Shown: positions 8,242-18,653, counted from the stretch's first letter. The stretch: DNA of 46,740 bases from Zoogloeaceae bacterium (GCA_016791005.1 JAEUNY010000164.1:1-46740), one strand, 5' to 3'. Numbers and translations: made by a program. Notes: generated by a model not told the origin, from the sequence alone.

Positions 8242-8263
8242 CCGGGGCGGGATACCGCCCCGG
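8242..8263. terminator. GC-rich hairpin after the acyl-CoA operon
   Basis: A perfect 9-bp stem (CCGGGGCGG / CCGCCCCGG) with a GATA tetraloop lies 70 bases beyond the last operon gene on the minus strand. No T run follows in either direction, so it may stabilise the 3' end rather than terminate. Confidence 0.4.
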
Positions 8264-8331
8264 TGTGGGAAGGCGTTTCGGGGAGTCCGGCGTCGAAGGA
8301 AATCGCTGCCTTCCTGCCGCTCCCCTTCGGC

Positions 8332-9627
8332 TTACAGGAGGTGCATGCGGCGGGCGTCTTCCCGCAGTTGCCCGCGGAAATCCGGGTGGGCGATGGCGAT
8401 CAGGGCTTCGGCCCGCTGCTTGGACGACTTGCCGCGCAACTGGGCGACCCCGTATTCCGTGACCACGTAATTGATGTCGTTCTTGCTGGTCGTCACGTGG
8501 GTGCCGGGGGTCAGGGTGGGCACAATTCGGGAGATGGTGCCTTCCTTGGCGGTGGAGGGGACGACGATGAAGGCCTTGCCTTCTTCCGAACGGTTGGCGG
8601 CGCGGACAAAGTCCGCCTGGCCGCCGGTGCCGGAGTAGGGGGTGAAGCCGAGACTCTCCGAGCCGCACTGGCCGATCAGGTCCACCTGCATGGTGGCGTT
8701 GATGGCGATGAGTTTGTCGTTCTGGCCCGCCCGATAGGGGTCGTTGGTCTGGTCCACCGGGCGCAATTCTAGGGCCGGGTTGCGATGCATGAAGTCGTAC
8801 AACCGGCGTGAGCCCAGGGCGAAGGTCGCAATGATCTTGCCGGGGTTATGGTTCTTGCGCTTGTTGGTGACGACCCCGGCATCCACCAGGGTCAGGATGC
8901 CGTCGCCCACCATTTCGGTATGGATTCCGAGGTCACGCTTGTGGGTGAGCTGCATCACCACCGCGTCGGGAATGCCGCCGTAGCCGATCTGCAGGGTGGC
9001 GCCGTCGGGAATCATGTCGGCCACGTACTTGCCAATCGCTTCCTGCACCGGACCGATGGTGGGGAGGCCCACTTCGATGAGGGGGTCTTCGCTTTCCACC
9101 ACCGCCGCCACCTGGGAGATGTGCACGTGGCATTCGCCGTGGGTGAAGGGCACGTTGGGATTCACTTCCAGGACGATGGTGCGGGCCTTGCTCACCGCGG
9201 CCATGGTGTAGTCGGCGGCGAGCCCGAGGGAGAAGTAGCCGTGCTGATCCATCGGCGAGGCCATGCTGAAGACCACGTCGGCGGGGGTGAGGTCACGCCG
9301 GATGAGCTGCGGCAACTCGGAGAAGTAGGCGGGGACGAAGTCGATCCAGCCTTCCCGCCCGCCCTGGCGAGAGGCGCCGCCGAAGAAATAGGCCTCGTGC
9401 TGGACGTGGTCGCGGGTTTCCGGATCGAAGTAGCCAAACTTGCGCATGGGCAGGATCTGCGCTACCCGGATGCCGTGGAACTCCTGGCGGCGCTCCGACA
9501 GGGCATGAAGCAGCGCCGGGGGCTCGCCGGCGCCGGTGGGCACGATGATGGTCTGGCGGTCATGCAGCAGGCTGATGGCGTCATGGGCGCTAAAGCGCTT
9601 CTTTTGAAATTCGTCCTGGAACGACAT
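8332..9627 (-). CDS. Acetyl-CoA hydrolase/CoA-transferase family protein
   Basis: This 431-residue family I CoA transferase or hydrolase (4-hydroxybutyrate CoA-transferase / succinyl-CoA:acetate CoA-transferase type) moves CoA between short acyl groups through a covalent glutamyl-CoA intermediate. The likely catalytic glutamate is E238 in GIHTEMVGDGI. Other family segments are PTGAGEP, FVPAYFSELP, the GYGGIPDAV loop and SGTGGQADFVRAA. The ATG at 9627 follows GAGGAGGAG, and the open frame upstream of it is unrelated. It is the last gene of the six-gene operon, where it could hydrolyse or trade the CoA of the end product (acetyl- or propionyl-CoA). The exact acyl donor and acceptor cannot be read from sequence. 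Confidence 0.88.
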   Translation of the reverse strand: MSFQDEFQKKRFSAHDAISLLHDRQTIIVPTGAGEPPALLHALSERRQEFHGIRVAQILPMRKFGYFDPETRDHVQHEAYFFGGASRQGGREGWIDFVPAYFSELPQLIRRDLTPADVVFSMASPMDQHGYFSLGLAADYTMAAVSKARTIVLEVNPNVPFTHGECHVHISQVAAVVESEDPLIEVGLPTIGPVQEAIGKYVADMIPDGATLQIGYGGIPDAVVMQLTHKRDLGIHTEMVGDGILTLVDAGVVTNKRKNHNPGKIIATFALGSRRLYDFMHRNPALELRPVDQTNDPYRAGQNDKLIAINATMQVDLIGQCGSESLGFTPYSGTGGQADFVRAANRSEEGKAFIVVPSTAKEGTISRIVPTLTPGTHVTTSKNDINYVVTEYGVAQLRGKSSKQRAEALIAIAHPDFRGQLREDARRMHLL

Positions 9628-9712
9628 GGTCTTCTCCTCCTCGGTCTTGGTATAGGCGGTGGTTGTGGGCAGAGGGGCCGCCCGTCGCCACCGGAAAACG
9701 GGGTCATGCGGA

Positions 9713-10489
9713 TCAGCGGTTCTTGAAATCGGGGCGGCGTTTTTCGAGGAAGGCTGCCATGCCTTCCTTCTGGTCTTCCAGGCCGAAGGCGGCGTGGAAC
9801 ATGCGCCGCTCGAACAAGATGCCTTCGGCGAGGCCGCTTTCATATGCGCGGTTGATGGATTCCTTGATCATCATCACCACCGGGAGCGAGTAGGCGGCGA
9901 TGGTCTGGGCGGCGGCCAGGGTTTCCTCCAGAAGCTGGGCGGCGGGGATGACCCGGGCCACCAGACCCGCCTGCTCCGCCTCTCGGGCGTCCATCAGGCG
10001 GGCGGTGAGGCAGAGATCCATGGCCTTGGCCTTGCCCACCGCGCGGGGCAGGCGCTGGGTACCGCCAGCGCCGGGAGTCACGCCGAGCTTCACTTCCGGC
10101 TGGCCGAACTGGGCGGTGTCGGCGGCGAAGATCATGTCGCAGCTCATGGCCAGCTCGCAGCCGCCCCCCAGGGCGAAGCCGGCCACGGCGGCGATGACCG
10201 GCTTGCGGCAGGTCTTCACTCGCTCCCAGTTGCGAGTCAGGTAGTCGCCCAGGTAGGCATCCATGTAGGTGTATTTCGCCATCGCCTTGATGTCGGCCCC
10301 GGCGGCGAAGGCCTTTTCCGAACCGGTGATCACGATGCAGCCGATGTTTGCGTCGGCTTCGAAGCCGTTCAGGGCCACCACCAATTCGTCGGCCAGGGCG
10401 TCGCTCAGGGCGTTCATTGCCTTGGGCCGGTTGAGGGTGATCCAGCCCACTTTTCCGCGGGTCTCGACGATGATGTTTTCAAAGTTCAT
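9713..10489 (-). CDS. Enoyl-CoA hydratase/isomerase family protein
   Basis: This 258-residue crotonase-fold enzyme adds water to a trans-2-enoyl-CoA, the second step of beta-oxidation. Both catalytic glutamates of hydratases are in place, E112 (GGGCELAMSCD) and E132 (FGQPEVKLGVTPGAGGTQRL). The oxyanion-hole segment KAFAAGADIK is also present. This argues for a true hydratase rather than an isomerase. The start at 10489 has GAGGAGAAC just upstream, the same leader design as most genes of this operon. The length is typical for the short-chain (EchA/crotonase) type. In this operon it probably acts on tiglyl-CoA or crotonyl-CoA. Confidence 0.92.
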   Translation of the reverse strand: MNFENIIVETRGKVGWITLNRPKAMNALSDALADELVVALNGFEADANIGCIVITGSEKAFAAGADIKAMAKYTYMDAYLGDYLTRNWERVKTCRKPVIAAVAGFALGGGCELAMSCDMIFAADTAQFGQPEVKLGVTPGAGGTQRLPRAVGKAKAMDLCLTARLMDAREAEQAGLVARVIPAAQLLEETLAAAQTIAAYSLPVVMMIKESINRAYESGLAEGILFERRMFHAAFGLEDQKEGMAAFLEKRRPDFKNR

Positions 10490-10524
10490 GGGTTCTCCTC
10501 CTGTCATGTTTTTGCTTTTTGGAC

Positions 10525-11667
10525 TTACACGGCACCGCTTGTTTTCAGGGCCTCCAGCTCGGCCGGGGTGAAGCCCCAGTCGGCGAGGACCGCCTCCCCC
10601 GCGTCACCTGGTGTAGGCGGGCGGGGGGCTTCCGTCACGCTGCGGCTGAACCGGGGGGCGGGGGCGGCCTGGATGACGCCACCCACTTCGATGAAGGTCT
10701 GCCGAGCACGATTGTGGGGGTGGGCCGGGGCTTCGTCCATGTCCAGCACCGGCGCCACGCAGGCGTCGGTGCCCTCCAGCAGGGCGCACCAGGCGTCGCG
10801 GGTCCGGGTGGCGAGCTGCTCGGCAAGGCGCTCCTTGAGCGCCGGCCAGCGGGTCCGATCCCATTGCTCGCCGAACGCCGGATCGTCTAGCCCAATGCGT
10901 TGTAGAAATTCCCGGTAGAACTGGGGCTCGATGGGTCCGATGGCGAGGAACTTGCCGTCCGCACAGCGATAGGTGTCATAGAAGTGCGCGCCACCGTCGA
11001 GGAGGTTGCTGCTTCGCTCGGGCTGCCACTGCCCCATGGCCTTGAAGGTGTGGATCATGGTCATGAGCAGGGCGGCACCATCGGTCATCGCCGCGTCCAC
11101 CACCTGACCACGTCCGCTGCTCCGCGCCTCCGTGAGGGCGGCGAGCACGCCGACCACCAGGAGCATGGCCCCACCGCCGCAGTCGGCGATCAGGTTCAGG
11201 GGTACCGCGGGCTTCTCCTGCGCGCCAATGCTGTGGAGGGCGCCGGACAGGGCGAGGTAGGTGATGTCATGTCCGGCAGCCTGAGCCAACGGCCCGGTCT
11301 GGCCCCAGCCGGTCATCCGGCCATAGACCAGGCGCCGGTTGGCGTCGAGCATGGGCTCCGGCCCCAGGCCTAGGCGCTCCATCACGCCGGGGCGGAAACC
11401 CTCGATGAGGATGTCGGCGCCGGCTACCAGACGCTGGGCGGCGGCGAGGCCTTCGGGCTTCTTGAGATCAAGGCTCACCACCCGCCGGCTGCGGTTCAGG
11501 ATGTCGATCTTAGGGTCGAACAGCTCGGCCCCCGCCGGCGCACCGGGCGGGCGTTTGCGCTCGATGCGCACCACCTCGGCGCCCAGGTCGGCGAGGATCA
11601 TGGCGCCCATCGGGGCGGGGCCGAGGGCGGCGAACTCCACCACCTTCACGCCGTGAAGCGGTCCCAT
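10525..11667 (-). CDS. CaiB/BaiF-fold protein, probable alpha-methylacyl-CoA racemase
   Basis: This 380-residue protein has the family III CoA-transferase fold. It carries the catalytic set of alpha-methylacyl-CoA racemases rather than only the transferase aspartate: H133 and D134 in [20 protein letters not shown]162 in [13 protein letters not shown] and E247 in [11 protein letters not shown]. The spacing is close to that of the characterised mycobacterial enzyme. Such enzymes interconvert the 2R and 2S forms of 2-methylacyl-CoA so that both can enter beta-oxidation. It lies between the acyl-CoA dehydrogenase and hydratase genes, which supports a branched-chain pathway. The start at 11667 follows AAGGAGGAGAC. 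A CoA-transferase role is the alternative. Confidence 0.85.
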   Translation of the reverse strand: MGPLHGVKVVEFAALGPAPMGAMILADLGAEVVRIERKRPPGAPAGAELFDPKIDILNRSRRVVSLDLKKPEGLAAAQRLVAGADILIEGFRPGVMERLGLGPEPMLDANRRLVYGRMTGWGQTGPLAQAAGHDITYLALSGALHSIGAQEKPAVPLNLIADCGGGAMLLVVGVLAALTEARSSGRGQVVDAAMTDGAALLMTMIHTFKAMGQWQPERSSNLLDGGAHFYDTYRCADGKFLAIGPIEPQFYREFLQRIGLDDPAFGEQWDRTRWPALKERLAEQLATRTRDAWCALLEGTDACVAPVLDMDEAPAHPHNRARQTFIEVGGVIQAAPAPRFSRSVTEAPRPPTPGDAGEAVLADWGFTPAELEALKTSGAV

Positions 11668-11708
11668 GGTGTCTCCTCCTTGGGATGAGCGGATTGGGGT
11701 GGGAAGCC

Positions 11709-12845
11709 TTACTCGCCGGCCAGGGCGCGGCCGATCACCAGGCGCTGGATGTCGTTGGCGCCTTCGTAGATCTGGCACACCCGCACATCGCGGTAGATGC
11801 GCTCGACGGGGAAGTCGCTCACATAGCCGTAGCCGCCATGGATCTGGATGGCGTCGGAGGCCACCTTCTCGGCGGCTTCCGAGGCGAACATCTTGGCCAT
11901 GGAGGCTTCCTTCAGGCAGGGCTTGCCGGCGTCCTTGAGGGTGGCGGCGCGCCACACCATGAGCCGGGCGGCGTCCACCAGGGTGGCCATGTCGGCGAGG
12001 CGGAAATTCACCGCCTGATGTTCGATGATCGGCTTGCCGAAGGTCTCGCGTTCCTTCGCGTAACGCAGTGCCGCTTCCAGCGCCGCCCGGGCCATGCCCA
12101 CGGATTGGGCGGCGATGCCGATGCGCCCCGCCTCGAGATTGGACAGGGCGATCTTGTAGCCCTCGCCCTCGGCGCCCATCATCGCCGAGGCCGGCACGCG
12201 GCAGTTCTCGAAGAGGATCTGCGCCGTGTCGGAGGCCTTCTGGCCCATCTTCTCCTCGATACGCGCGACGATGTAGCCCGGGGTGGAGGTGGGCACCAGG
12301 AAGCAGGAAATGCCTTTTTTGCCGGCGGCCTTGTCGGTGATGGCGAAGACGATGGCCACGTCGGCGTATTTGCCGGTGGTGATGAACTGCTTGACCCCGT
12401 TGAGCACCCAGCCGTCGCCGTCCCGGGTGGCGGTGGTGCGGATGGCGCCGGCGTCGGAGCCCACGTGGGGCTCGGTGAGGCAGAAGCAGCCGAGCTTTTT
12501 GCCCTGCGCCAGCGGTTTGAGCCATTCCTCCTTCTGCGCATCGGAGCCGTACTTCAGGGTGATGCCGCAGGCCAGCGAATTCTGCACGCTGATGATGGTG
12601 GAGGTGGCGCCGTCGCCGGCGGCAATTTCCTCCAGGGCCAGGACCAGGCTCAGGTAATCGAGCCCCGCGCCGCCCCATTGTTCTGGTACCACCATGCCCA
12701 GGGCGCCGAGCTCGCCGAGTTCCTTCAGGGGTTGAGCGGGAAAGGTGTGATCCCGGTCCCACTGAGCCGCATGGGGAGCGATGCGCTCCTGAACGTAGCT
12801 GCGAATCGTGTCCCGGATCATTTCCTGTTCCTGGGTGAGCAACAT
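11709..12845 (-). CDS. Acyl-CoA dehydrogenase (short/branched-chain type)
   Basis: This 378-residue FAD enzyme introduces the alpha,beta double bond into acyl-CoA, passing electrons to ETF. The motifs are in the usual order: [20 protein letters not shown] (flavin site), [15 protein letters not shown], and the catalytic base glutamate in [21 protein letters not shown] near residue 364. The GAND version of the last motif and the closest resemblance are to butyryl/2-methylbutyryl-CoA dehydrogenases rather than to GcdH or long-chain enzymes. The start ATG at 12845 has GGAGGAGAC upstream. Within the operon it would supply the first oxidation step. Chain-length preference is inferred, not visible. 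Confidence 0.92.
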   Translation of the reverse strand: MLLTQEQEMIRDTIRSYVQERIAPHAAQWDRDHTFPAQPLKELGELGALGMVVPEQWGGAGLDYLSLVLALEEIAAGDGATSTIISVQNSLACGITLKYGSDAQKEEWLKPLAQGKKLGCFCLTEPHVGSDAGAIRTTATRDGDGWVLNGVKQFITTGKYADVAIVFAITDKAAGKKGISCFLVPTSTPGYIVARIEEKMGQKASDTAQILFENCRVPASAMMGAEGEGYKIALSNLEAGRIGIAAQSVGMARAALEAALRYAKERETFGKPIIEHQAVNFRLADMATLVDAARLMVWRAATLKDAGKPCLKEASMAKMFASEAAEKVASDAIQIHGGYGYVSDFPVERIYRDVRVCQIYEGANDIQRLVIGRALAGE

Positions 12846-12885
12846 GGTGGTCTCCTCCGTATCGTTGTTGTGTTTGAGTTTGGAC

Positions 12886-14082
12886 TTACAGCATTTCCAC
12901 GGCCAGGGCGGTGGCTTCACCGCCGCCGATGCACAGGCTCGCGACGCCACGCTTGCCGCCGGTCTTGCGCAGCGCCCCCAGCAGGGTCACCAGGATGCGC
13001 GCGCCGGACGCGCCGATGGGGTGGCCCAGGGCGCAGGCACCACCGTGAATATTCACCTTGGCGTGGTCGAGGGCGAGGTCGCGCATGGCGGCCATGGTGA
13101 CCACCGCGAAGGCTTCGTTGATTTCCCACAGATCCACATCGCCCACCGACCAGCCAGCCTTGCCCAGCAGCTTCTGCATCGCTCCCACCGGCGCGGTGGG
13201 GAAGAGATGAGGGGCGTGGGCGTGGGTGGTGTGGCCGACGATGCGGGCCAGCGGCGCGAGACCGAGGCGGTCCGCGGTGGCCTCCCGCATCAGCACCAGG
13301 GCCGCCGCCCCGTCGGAGATGGAACTGGAGTTCGCCGGCGTCACGGTGCCATCCTTGCGGAAGGCCGGCTTGAGGCTGGAAATTTTCTCGATGTTGGCCT
13401 TTGGCGGCTGCTCGTCATCCTGGATCTGGACCTCACCCTTGCGGCCCGCCACCGTCACCGGCGCGATTTCCCAGGCGAAGGATTGGTTGCAGATTGCGGC
13501 TTGGGCCCGGGTGAGGGAGGCGATGGCGTAGGCGTCCTGCTCCTCCCGGGTAAAGCCGTAGCTCGCGGCGCAGTCTTCGGCGAAAGTGCCCATCAAGCGG
13601 CCCGCGTTTTCCTTGCTGTAACGATCCTCCAGGCCGTCGAAGAACATATGGTCAAGGAGTTGGCCATGGCCCAGGCGGTAGCCGCCGCGGGCTTTGGGCA
13701 GCAGGTAGGGTGCGTTGCTCATGGATTCCATGCCGCCGGAAATCATGACCTCATTGCTGCCGGCCATGAGGAGATCATGGGCCAACATGGTGGCCTTCAT
13801 GCCCGAGCCGCAGACTTTGTTGATGGTGGTGCAACCGGCCGACAAGGGCAAACCGCCGCCCAGGGCGGCCTGACGGGCCGGCGCCTGGCCGATGCCGGCG
13901 GGCAGGACGCAGCCGAAGATGAGCTCCTGGACCTGGTCGGTGGTGAGCCCGGCGCGTTCCACAGCGCCCCGGATGGCGACGGCACCCAGCTGCGGCGCGG
14001 TGAGGCTGGCGAGATCGCCCTGAAAGCCGCCCATGGGGGTGCGGGCGGCGGAAACGATGACAACGGGATTGCTCGTGGACAT
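12886..14082 (-). CDS. Acetyl-CoA C-acyltransferase (thiolase)
   Basis: This 398-residue thiolase cleaves 3-ketoacyl-CoA with CoA (or condenses two acetyl-CoA). The nucleophile C91 lies in [10 protein letters not shown]. The other signatures are [23 protein letters not shown] with the catalytic His, and the C-terminal CIGGGEA with the second Cys. The length and motifs fit the biosynthetic/AtoB-like class, which also includes 2-methylacetoacetyl-CoA thiolases. The ribosome site (GAAAGGC) is weaker than in the neighbouring genes. It is the second gene of the operon and completes the four core reactions of beta-oxidation encoded here. Confidence 0.93.
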   Translation of the reverse strand: MSTSNPVVIVSAARTPMGGFQGDLASLTAPQLGAVAIRGAVERAGLTTDQVQELIFGCVLPAGIGQAPARQAALGGGLPLSAGCTTINKVCGSGMKATMLAHDLLMAGSNEVMISGGMESMSNAPYLLPKARGGYRLGHGQLLDHMFFDGLEDRYSKENAGRLMGTFAEDCAASYGFTREEQDAYAIASLTRAQAAICNQSFAWEIAPVTVAGRKGEVQIQDDEQPPKANIEKISSLKPAFRKDGTVTPANSSSISDGAAALVLMREATADRLGLAPLARIVGHTTHAHAPHLFPTAPVGAMQKLLGKAGWSVGDVDLWEINEAFAVVTMAAMRDLALDHAKVNIHGGACALGHPIGASGARILVTLLGALRKTGGKRGVASLCIGGGEATALAVEML

Positions 14083-14130
14083 GGGAAGCCTTTCGAAATT
14101 TGGTCAGCGGGAGAGGGCGGGTAAGGTGGC

Positions 14131-14895
14131 CTACTTGGCGGCCATGCGGATGGCGCCGTCGAGGCGGATCACTTCGCCGTTCAGGTAGGGGTTGCCGATG
14201 ATGTGGCCCACCAGGGCCGCGAATTCGGCCGGTTTTCCAAGGCGGGAGGGGAAGGGCACCATCTTGCCCAGAGCGTCCTGCACCTCCGCCGGCATCCCCA
14301 GCAGCATGGGCGTTTCCATGATGCCGGGCGCGACGGTCATGACGCGGATACCGTAGCGGGCGAGTTCCCGGGCGATGGGTAGGGTCATGGCCACCACGCC
14401 ACCCTTGGAGGCCGCATAGCCGGCTTGTCCCAGCTGGCCGTCGAAAGCGGCGACGGAGGCGGTACTCACGATCACTCCACGCTCACCGCCGGCATCCGGC
14501 TCGTTTTGGGTCATGATTGCCGCAGCCAGGCGGATCATGTTGAAGCTGCCCACCAGATTGATCTGCACCGTGCGGGCGAAGCTGTCGAGGCGATGCGGGC
14601 CTTCCTTGCCCACAATCTTTTCGGCTGGCGCCACCCCCGCGCAGTTGATGAGACCCCGCAGAGTTCCCATTTCCTGGGCGGCGGCGAAGGCGGCCTGGGC
14701 GCTGTCCTCGCGGGTCACGTCGGTGACGACGAAGCGGGCGTTGCTGCCCAGTTCATCGGCCAGCGCCGCACCGGCTTCGGCATTGACGTCCGCCAACACC
14801 ACCCGCCCGCCCTGGGCGAGGAGATGGCGTGCGGTGGCGGCGCCGAGGCCGGAGCCCCCGCCGGTGACGACAAAAACCTGATTCTGGATTTCCAT
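14131..14895 (-). CDS. SDR-family 3-hydroxyacyl-CoA dehydrogenase (HSD17B10-like)
   Basis: This 254-residue short-chain dehydrogenase has the NAD-binding TGGGSGLG at residues 11-18, an acidic D36 that favours NAD, NCAG at 84-87 and the catalytic triad S147, Y160 and K164 (YAASK). The long insertion around [19 protein letters not shown] and the ending [17 protein letters not shown] are typical of type II 3-hydroxyacyl-CoA dehydrogenases, which oxidise 2-methyl-3-hydroxybutyryl-CoA in isoleucine breakdown. It is the first gene of the operon. GAGGAGGAGAAC precedes the ATG at 14895, and the AraC-type regulator starts divergently about 175 bp away. Confidence 0.88.
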   Translation of the reverse strand: MEIQNQVFVVTGGGSGLGAATARHLLAQGGRVVLADVNAEAGAALADELGSNARFVVTDVTREDSAQAAFAAAQEMGTLRGLINCAGVAPAEKIVGKEGPHRLDSFARTVQINLVGSFNMIRLAAAIMTQNEPDAGGERGVIVSTASVAAFDGQLGQAGYAASKGGVVAMTLPIARELARYGIRVMTVAPGIMETPMLLGMPAEVQDALGKMVPFPSRLGKPAEFAALVGHIIGNPYLNGEVIRLDGAIRMAAK

Positions 14896-15012
14896 GGAAT
14901 GTTCTCCTCCTCGTTATTGATGGGGTCGTGCCTTCATCGGGCAACGACTGGTATGGGAGGCAGTCTAGGCAAGGCGCGGCTGCGGGGCCATGCCGAAAAC
15001 TTCCAATGTGGC

Positions 15013-15021
15013 TGATAGAAT
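15013..15021 (+). promoter_or_regulatory. Extended -10 promoter element for the AraC-type gene
   Basis: TGATAGAAT fits the extended -10 pattern (TG-n-TAnAAT, five of six for the hexamer). The -35 region is poor. A transcript from here would start near 15028, which favours ATG 15070 over the upstream TTG 15022 as the start codon. Confidence 0.45.
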
Positions 15022-15069
15022 TTGCCACTCTCCGTCCATGGGGCCCAAGGCCCGTTCGGCCGTCGCGAG

Positions 15070-16161
15070 ATGATTGGAGATTCCTCTGCCTGCGAGGGTG
15101 GGGGTGGGGCCGGCCCGGAACGCGGCACCATTTCCATTGCCTTCGTCCACGAGGCCCTGCTTGGCGTTCGGGCACGGGGCCTGGATGGGGACGCCCTCCT
15201 GGCCCGGGCCGGTATCTCTCCGGCGCTACTCGCCAAACCCCAGGCGCGGGTGTCATCGGCGAGTTACGGGCTCCTCTGGCACCAGATTGCCGTGGCCCTG
15301 GACGACGAGTTCTTCGGGATGGATCGCCATCCCATGAAGGTGGGGAGCTTCACCCTCCTGTGCCATGCCATCATCAACAGCGATACCCTCGAGCGGGCTC
15401 TGCGCCGCGCCCTACGGTTTCTGCGGGTGGTGCTGGACGACCTGGCCGGTGGACTGGAAGTGGACGGAGCGCTCTGCCGCATCCGGGTGGACGATCTTCC
15501 CGCTGGCGGGCAGCGGGCGCCAGGCCGGGCCTTTGCCTATGGCACTTTTCTACTCCTGATCCACGGGCTCGCCTGCTGGCTGGTGGGGCGGCGGATCCCC
15601 CTGGCCCGTGCGACGTTCCGCTGCCCGGAGCCCGCCTTCAGCGCGGAATGGCGGGTGCTGTTTTCCCACTGTCTGGAGTTCGAGCAGAGCGAGACCACCA
15701 TCGAGTTCGACAGCGCCTACCTGGCCCTGCCGAATCTGCGCAATGAGGCGGAGATGAAGCGCTTCCTGCGGGAGGCCCCGGCCAACTTCCTGGTGAAGTA
15801 CCGCAACAGCAGCAGCCTGACGGCGAAGATTCGCCGCCACCTGCGGGCGCGGGTGCCGACCGAATGGCCGGATTTCCCTGGGCTGGCGACCCGCTTCCAT
15901 GCCTCGGAGTCGACCCTGCGCCGGCGTCTTGAAGACGAGGGCCAGTCGTATCGGGCGATCCTGGACGACCTGCGGCGGGACTTGGCGATCTCCCTGCTAC
16001 TCGACACCGATCGGCCGGTGCATGAGATCGCCACTGAACTCGGTTTTGCCGAGAGTAGCGCCTTTCATCGGGCCTTCAAGAAGTGGACCGGCTCGCCGCC
16101 GGGGGCCTATCGCCACGGTTCGGGCCGGGAAGGCGCTGGCGACGAGGGCGGGGGGAGCTGA
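15070..16161 (+). CDS. AraC-family transcriptional regulator
   Basis: This is a 363-residue regulator. The N-terminal two thirds form the arabinose-binding-like domain of the OruR/ArgR-type AraC proteins (GTISIAFVHEALLGVRARGLD, then VGSFTLLCHAIINSDTLERAL). The C-terminal HTH pair spans about residues 265-355, including STLRRRLEDEGQSYRAILDD and IATELGFAESSAFHRAFKKWTG. It is divergent from the acyl-CoA degradation operon and most likely activates it in response to an intermediate. That link is inferred from position. The open frame extends to TTG 15022, but the promoter element favours 15070. Confidence 0.85.
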   Translation: MIGDSSACEGGGGAGPERGTISIAFVHEALLGVRARGLDGDALLARAGISPALLAKPQARVSSASYGLLWHQIAVALDDEFFGMDRHPMKVGSFTLLCHAIINSDTLERALRRALRFLRVVLDDLAGGLEVDGALCRIRVDDLPAGGQRAPGRAFAYGTFLLLIHGLACWLVGRRIPLARATFRCPEPAFSAEWRVLFSHCLEFEQSETTIEFDSAYLALPNLRNEAEMKRFLREAPANFLVKYRNSSSLTAKIRRHLRARVPTEWPDFPGLATRFHASESTLRRRLEDEGQSYRAILDDLRRDLAISLLLDTDRPVHEIATELGFAESSAFHRAFKKWTGSPPGAYRHGSGREGAGDEGGGS

Positions 16162-16244
16162 GGGCGACGTGCGAAGACCGCGGGTGGGGGGCCGTCTTGC
16201 GCCGAAGCGCCTGATTTTGTTGAGCCTTTGGGGTGGGGGCAGGG

Positions 16245-16253
16245 TGGTATAAT
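16245..16253 (+). promoter_or_regulatory. Extended -10 promoter of the hemA operon
   Basis: TGGTATAAT is a perfect extended -10 (TG-n-TATAAT), 28 bases before the hemA ATG. No good -35 lies at 17 bp. TTGAGC is present at 16220 but is 22 bp away, which is acceptable for an extended -10 promoter. Confidence 0.7.
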
Positions 16254-16280
16254 CTTGCCCCTGATATTTTGGGTCGGCCC

Positions 16281-17537
16281 ATGCCGCTTTTCGCTCTCGG
16301 ACTGAATCACCATACCGCTCCGCTGGCGATCCGCGAGCGGGTGTCGTTTCAGCCCCAGGCGCTGAAGGAGGCCCTGGTGGACCTCACCCGCTCCCGCCAG
16401 GTGTCGGAAGCGGCGATCCTGTCCACCTGCAATCGGACCGAAGTCTATTACGCCGCGCGCCAGGCCGAGTACGCTGCCGACTGGCTGGCCCAGTTCCACG
16501 CCGTGGCGCTCCGCGATCTGGCGCCCTTTCTCTACACCTTTCCCAATGGCGAGGCGATCCGCCACGTCTTTCGCGTCGCCAGCGGTCTGGATTCCATGGT
16601 GCTGGGTGAGCCCCAGATTCTCGGCCAGGTTAAGGATGCCGTGCGGCGGGCGGAAGAGGCTGGAACCCTCGGCAGCCATCTCCACAAGCTCTTCCAGAAC
16701 ACCTTCGCGGTGGCGAAGGAGGTTCGCTCCACCACCGCCATCGGCGCCAATATCGTGTCCATGGCCGCCGCGTCGGTGCACCTGGCGGAGCGGATTTTTG
16801 AGCGGATGTCCGATCAGCGGATCTTGTTCATCGGGGCCGGGGAGATGGTGGAGCTGTGCGCGGCCCATTTCGCCGGCGCGGGCCCCCGCCAGATCACCAT
16901 CGCGAACCGTACGGAACACCGGGCCCGCAGCCTGGCTGCCCGCTGCGGCGCGGACGTGGCGAGCCTCGACCAGATCGCCGAGATCCTGCCCGGCTACGAT
17001 GTGGTGGTCTCGTGCACGGGCAGCCCCTTGCCCATTGTGGGCCTGGGCATGGTCGAGCGGGCCATCCGCAAGCGTCGCCATCGGCCCATCGTGATGGTCG
17101 ATCTGGCGGTGCCCCGGGACATCGAGGCCGAAGTGAGCCAGTTGGACGACGTGTTCCTGTACACGGTGGACGATCTCGCCCAGGTGGTGGAGGCAGGGCT
17201 CGAGTCCCGCCAGGCGGCCGTGGTCGAGGCCGAAGCCATTATCGAGACGCGGGTGAGCCATTTCCTCCACTGGCTGGAGGCCCGCGATGCGGTGCCCACC
17301 ATCCGCGCCCTGCGGGCTCACGCGGAAGACCTGCGGGCGGTGGAATTGGAGCGGGCGGCGCGCCTGCTCGCCAAAGGGGAGGATCCGGCCAAAGTCCTCG
17401 AGGCGCTCAGCCAGGGGCTGACCAACAAGTTCCTCCATGGTCCGACCCGCTTTCTCAATCAAGCAGAGGGCGAAACCCTCGCCGAGGCCGGCCAGTTGAT
17501 CCGCCGCGTCTTCAACCTGAACGATGACTCGCACTGA
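16281..17537 (+). CDS. hemA: Glutamyl-tRNA reductase
   Basis: This 418-residue enzyme is the first committed step of the C5 heme pathway. It reduces glutamyl-tRNA(Glu) to glutamate-1-semialdehyde with NADPH. The active-site C50 lies in [13 protein letters not shown]. The substrate domain includes [19 protein letters not shown]. The NADPH domain starts at [16 protein letters not shown], and the C-terminal dimerisation helix ends LIRRVFNL. The start at 16281 agrees with family length ([14 protein letters not shown]). It is the first gene of hemA-prfA-prmC, driven by an extended -10 promoter immediately upstream, and 33 bp separate it from prfA. Confidence 0.97.
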   Translation: MPLFALGLNHHTAPLAIRERVSFQPQALKEALVDLTRSRQVSEAAILSTCNRTEVYYAARQAEYAADWLAQFHAVALRDLAPFLYTFPNGEAIRHVFRVASGLDSMVLGEPQILGQVKDAVRRAEEAGTLGSHLHKLFQNTFAVAKEVRSTTAIGANIVSMAAASVHLAERIFERMSDQRILFIGAGEMVELCAAHFAGAGPRQITIANRTEHRARSLAARCGADVASLDQIAEILPGYDVVVSCTGSPLPIVGLGMVERAIRKRRHRPIVMVDLAVPRDIEAEVSQLDDVFLYTVDDLAQVVEAGLESRQAAVVEAEAIIETRVSHFLHWLEARDAVPTIRALRAHAEDLRAVELERAARLLAKGEDPAKVLEALSQGLTNKFLHGPTRFLNQAEGETLAEAGQLIRRVFNLNDDSH

Positions 17538-17570
17538 AGCGACGGATGCGGGGCACCCGCAGAATTTGGC

Positions 17571-18653
17571 ATGAAGCAAAGCATACGAGACAAGCTGGAG
17601 TACCTGGGGCAGCGCCTGGAAGAGTTGGACCGCGCCCTCTCCGCTGAAGATGCGGCGGCTGACCTGGGGGGCTTCCGGCGGATCAGCCAGGAGCGGGCCG
17701 AGGTCGAGCCAGTGGTGGGGCTCTATCGTCAATACCGCCAGGCCGAGGACGACGCCGAGACGGCCCAGGCCATGCTCGCCGATCCGGAACTCCGGGAGCT
17801 GGCGGAGGGCGAACTTGCAGCCTCCCAGGCGCGGATCGAAGAGCTCGATCGCGCCTTGCAGCTCGCCCTTTTGCCGCGAGACCCCAACGACGAACGCAAC
17901 ATCTTTCTGGAGATCCGCGCGGGGACTGGCGGCGACGAGGCGGCCCTCTTCGCCGGCGACCTCCTCCGTATGTACATGCGTTACGCCGAACGCCAGCGCT
18001 GGAAGACGGAGATCGTCTCCGCCAGCGAATCGGACCTGGGCGGGTACAAGGAAGTTATTGTCCGCATCGCCGGGGCGGGGGTGTATTCCCGGCTGAAGTT
18101 CGAGAGTGGGGGGCACCGGGTTCAGCGGGTGCCAGTCACCGAGACTCAGGGACGGATCCACACTTCCGCCTGCACGGTGGCCGTTTTACCGGAGGTGGAT
18201 GAACTGGCCGACGTCATCATCAATCCAGCGGAGATACGCATCGATACCTTCCGGGCCAGCGGCGCCGGTGGCCAGCACATCAACAAGACCGATTCGGCAG
18301 TGCGGATCACCCACTTGCCGACCGGAATCGTCGTCGAGTGTCAGGACGATCGCTCCCAGCACCGCAACAAGGCCCAGGCGATGAGTGTGCTGGTGGCCCG
18401 CATCCAGGATGCCCAGCGCCGGGAGCAGCAGGCTCGCACCGCCGCGGAACGCAAGAGCCTGGTGGGGAGCGGCGACCGTTCGGAACGGATTCGTACCTAC
18501 AACTTTCCCCAGGGGCGGGTGACGGATCACCGCATCAACCTCACCCTCTACAAGCTGGATGCGGTGATGGAAGGGGACCTGGACGAACTCGTGGATGGCC
18601 TGACCGCTGAGCATCAGGCCGACCTGCTGGCCCAATTGGCCGAGGCGGGTTGA
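17571..18653 (+). CDS. prfA: Peptide chain release factor 1
   Basis: This 360-residue factor terminates translation at UAA and UAG. The stop-codon recognition tripeptide is PVT in [14 protein letters not shown] (PxT marks RF1, not RF2). The GGQ that enters the peptidyl transferase centre is at 233-235 ([15 protein letters not shown]). Q235 is the glutamine methylated by PrmC, encoded by the next gene. Length and order match the standard family. The TGA stop is directly followed by the GTG of prmC with no spacer. Confidence 0.97.
   Translation: MKQSIRDKLEYLGQRLEELDRALSAEDAAADLGGFRRISQERAEVEPVVGLYRQYRQAEDDAETAQAMLADPELRELAEGELAASQARIEELDRALQLALLPRDPNDERNIFLEIRAGTGGDEAALFAGDLLRMYMRYAERQRWKTEIVSASESDLGGYKEVIVRIAGAGVYSRLKFESGGHRVQRVPVTETQGRIHTSACTVAVLPEVDELADVIINPAEIRIDTFRASGAGGQHINKTDSAVRITHLPTGIVVECQDDRSQHRNKAQAMSVLVARIQDAQRREQQARTAAERKSLVGSGDRSERIRTYNFPQGRVTDHRINLTLYKLDAVMEGDLDELVDGLTAEHQADLLAQLAEAG

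Larger units (their letters stand above)
7644..8331. other. 688-bp intergenic region with no credible gene
   Basis: Several frames are open here, but none has family similarity, a ribosome site or gene-like composition. The region holds the leader of the PEP-CTERM gene, a CGGGCAA-N9-TTGCCCG inverted repeat (7846-7868), two copies of CGACAGTCGG (7790-7799 and 7839-7848) and a hairpin at 8242-8263. I could not identify a convincing sigma-70 or sigma-54 promoter. Confidence 0.6.

Noticed and set aside
12808..14124. Long plus-strand open frame opposite the thiolase gene
   Set aside because: It is a mirror frame of a conserved enzyme gene in high-GC DNA without similarity or a start context.
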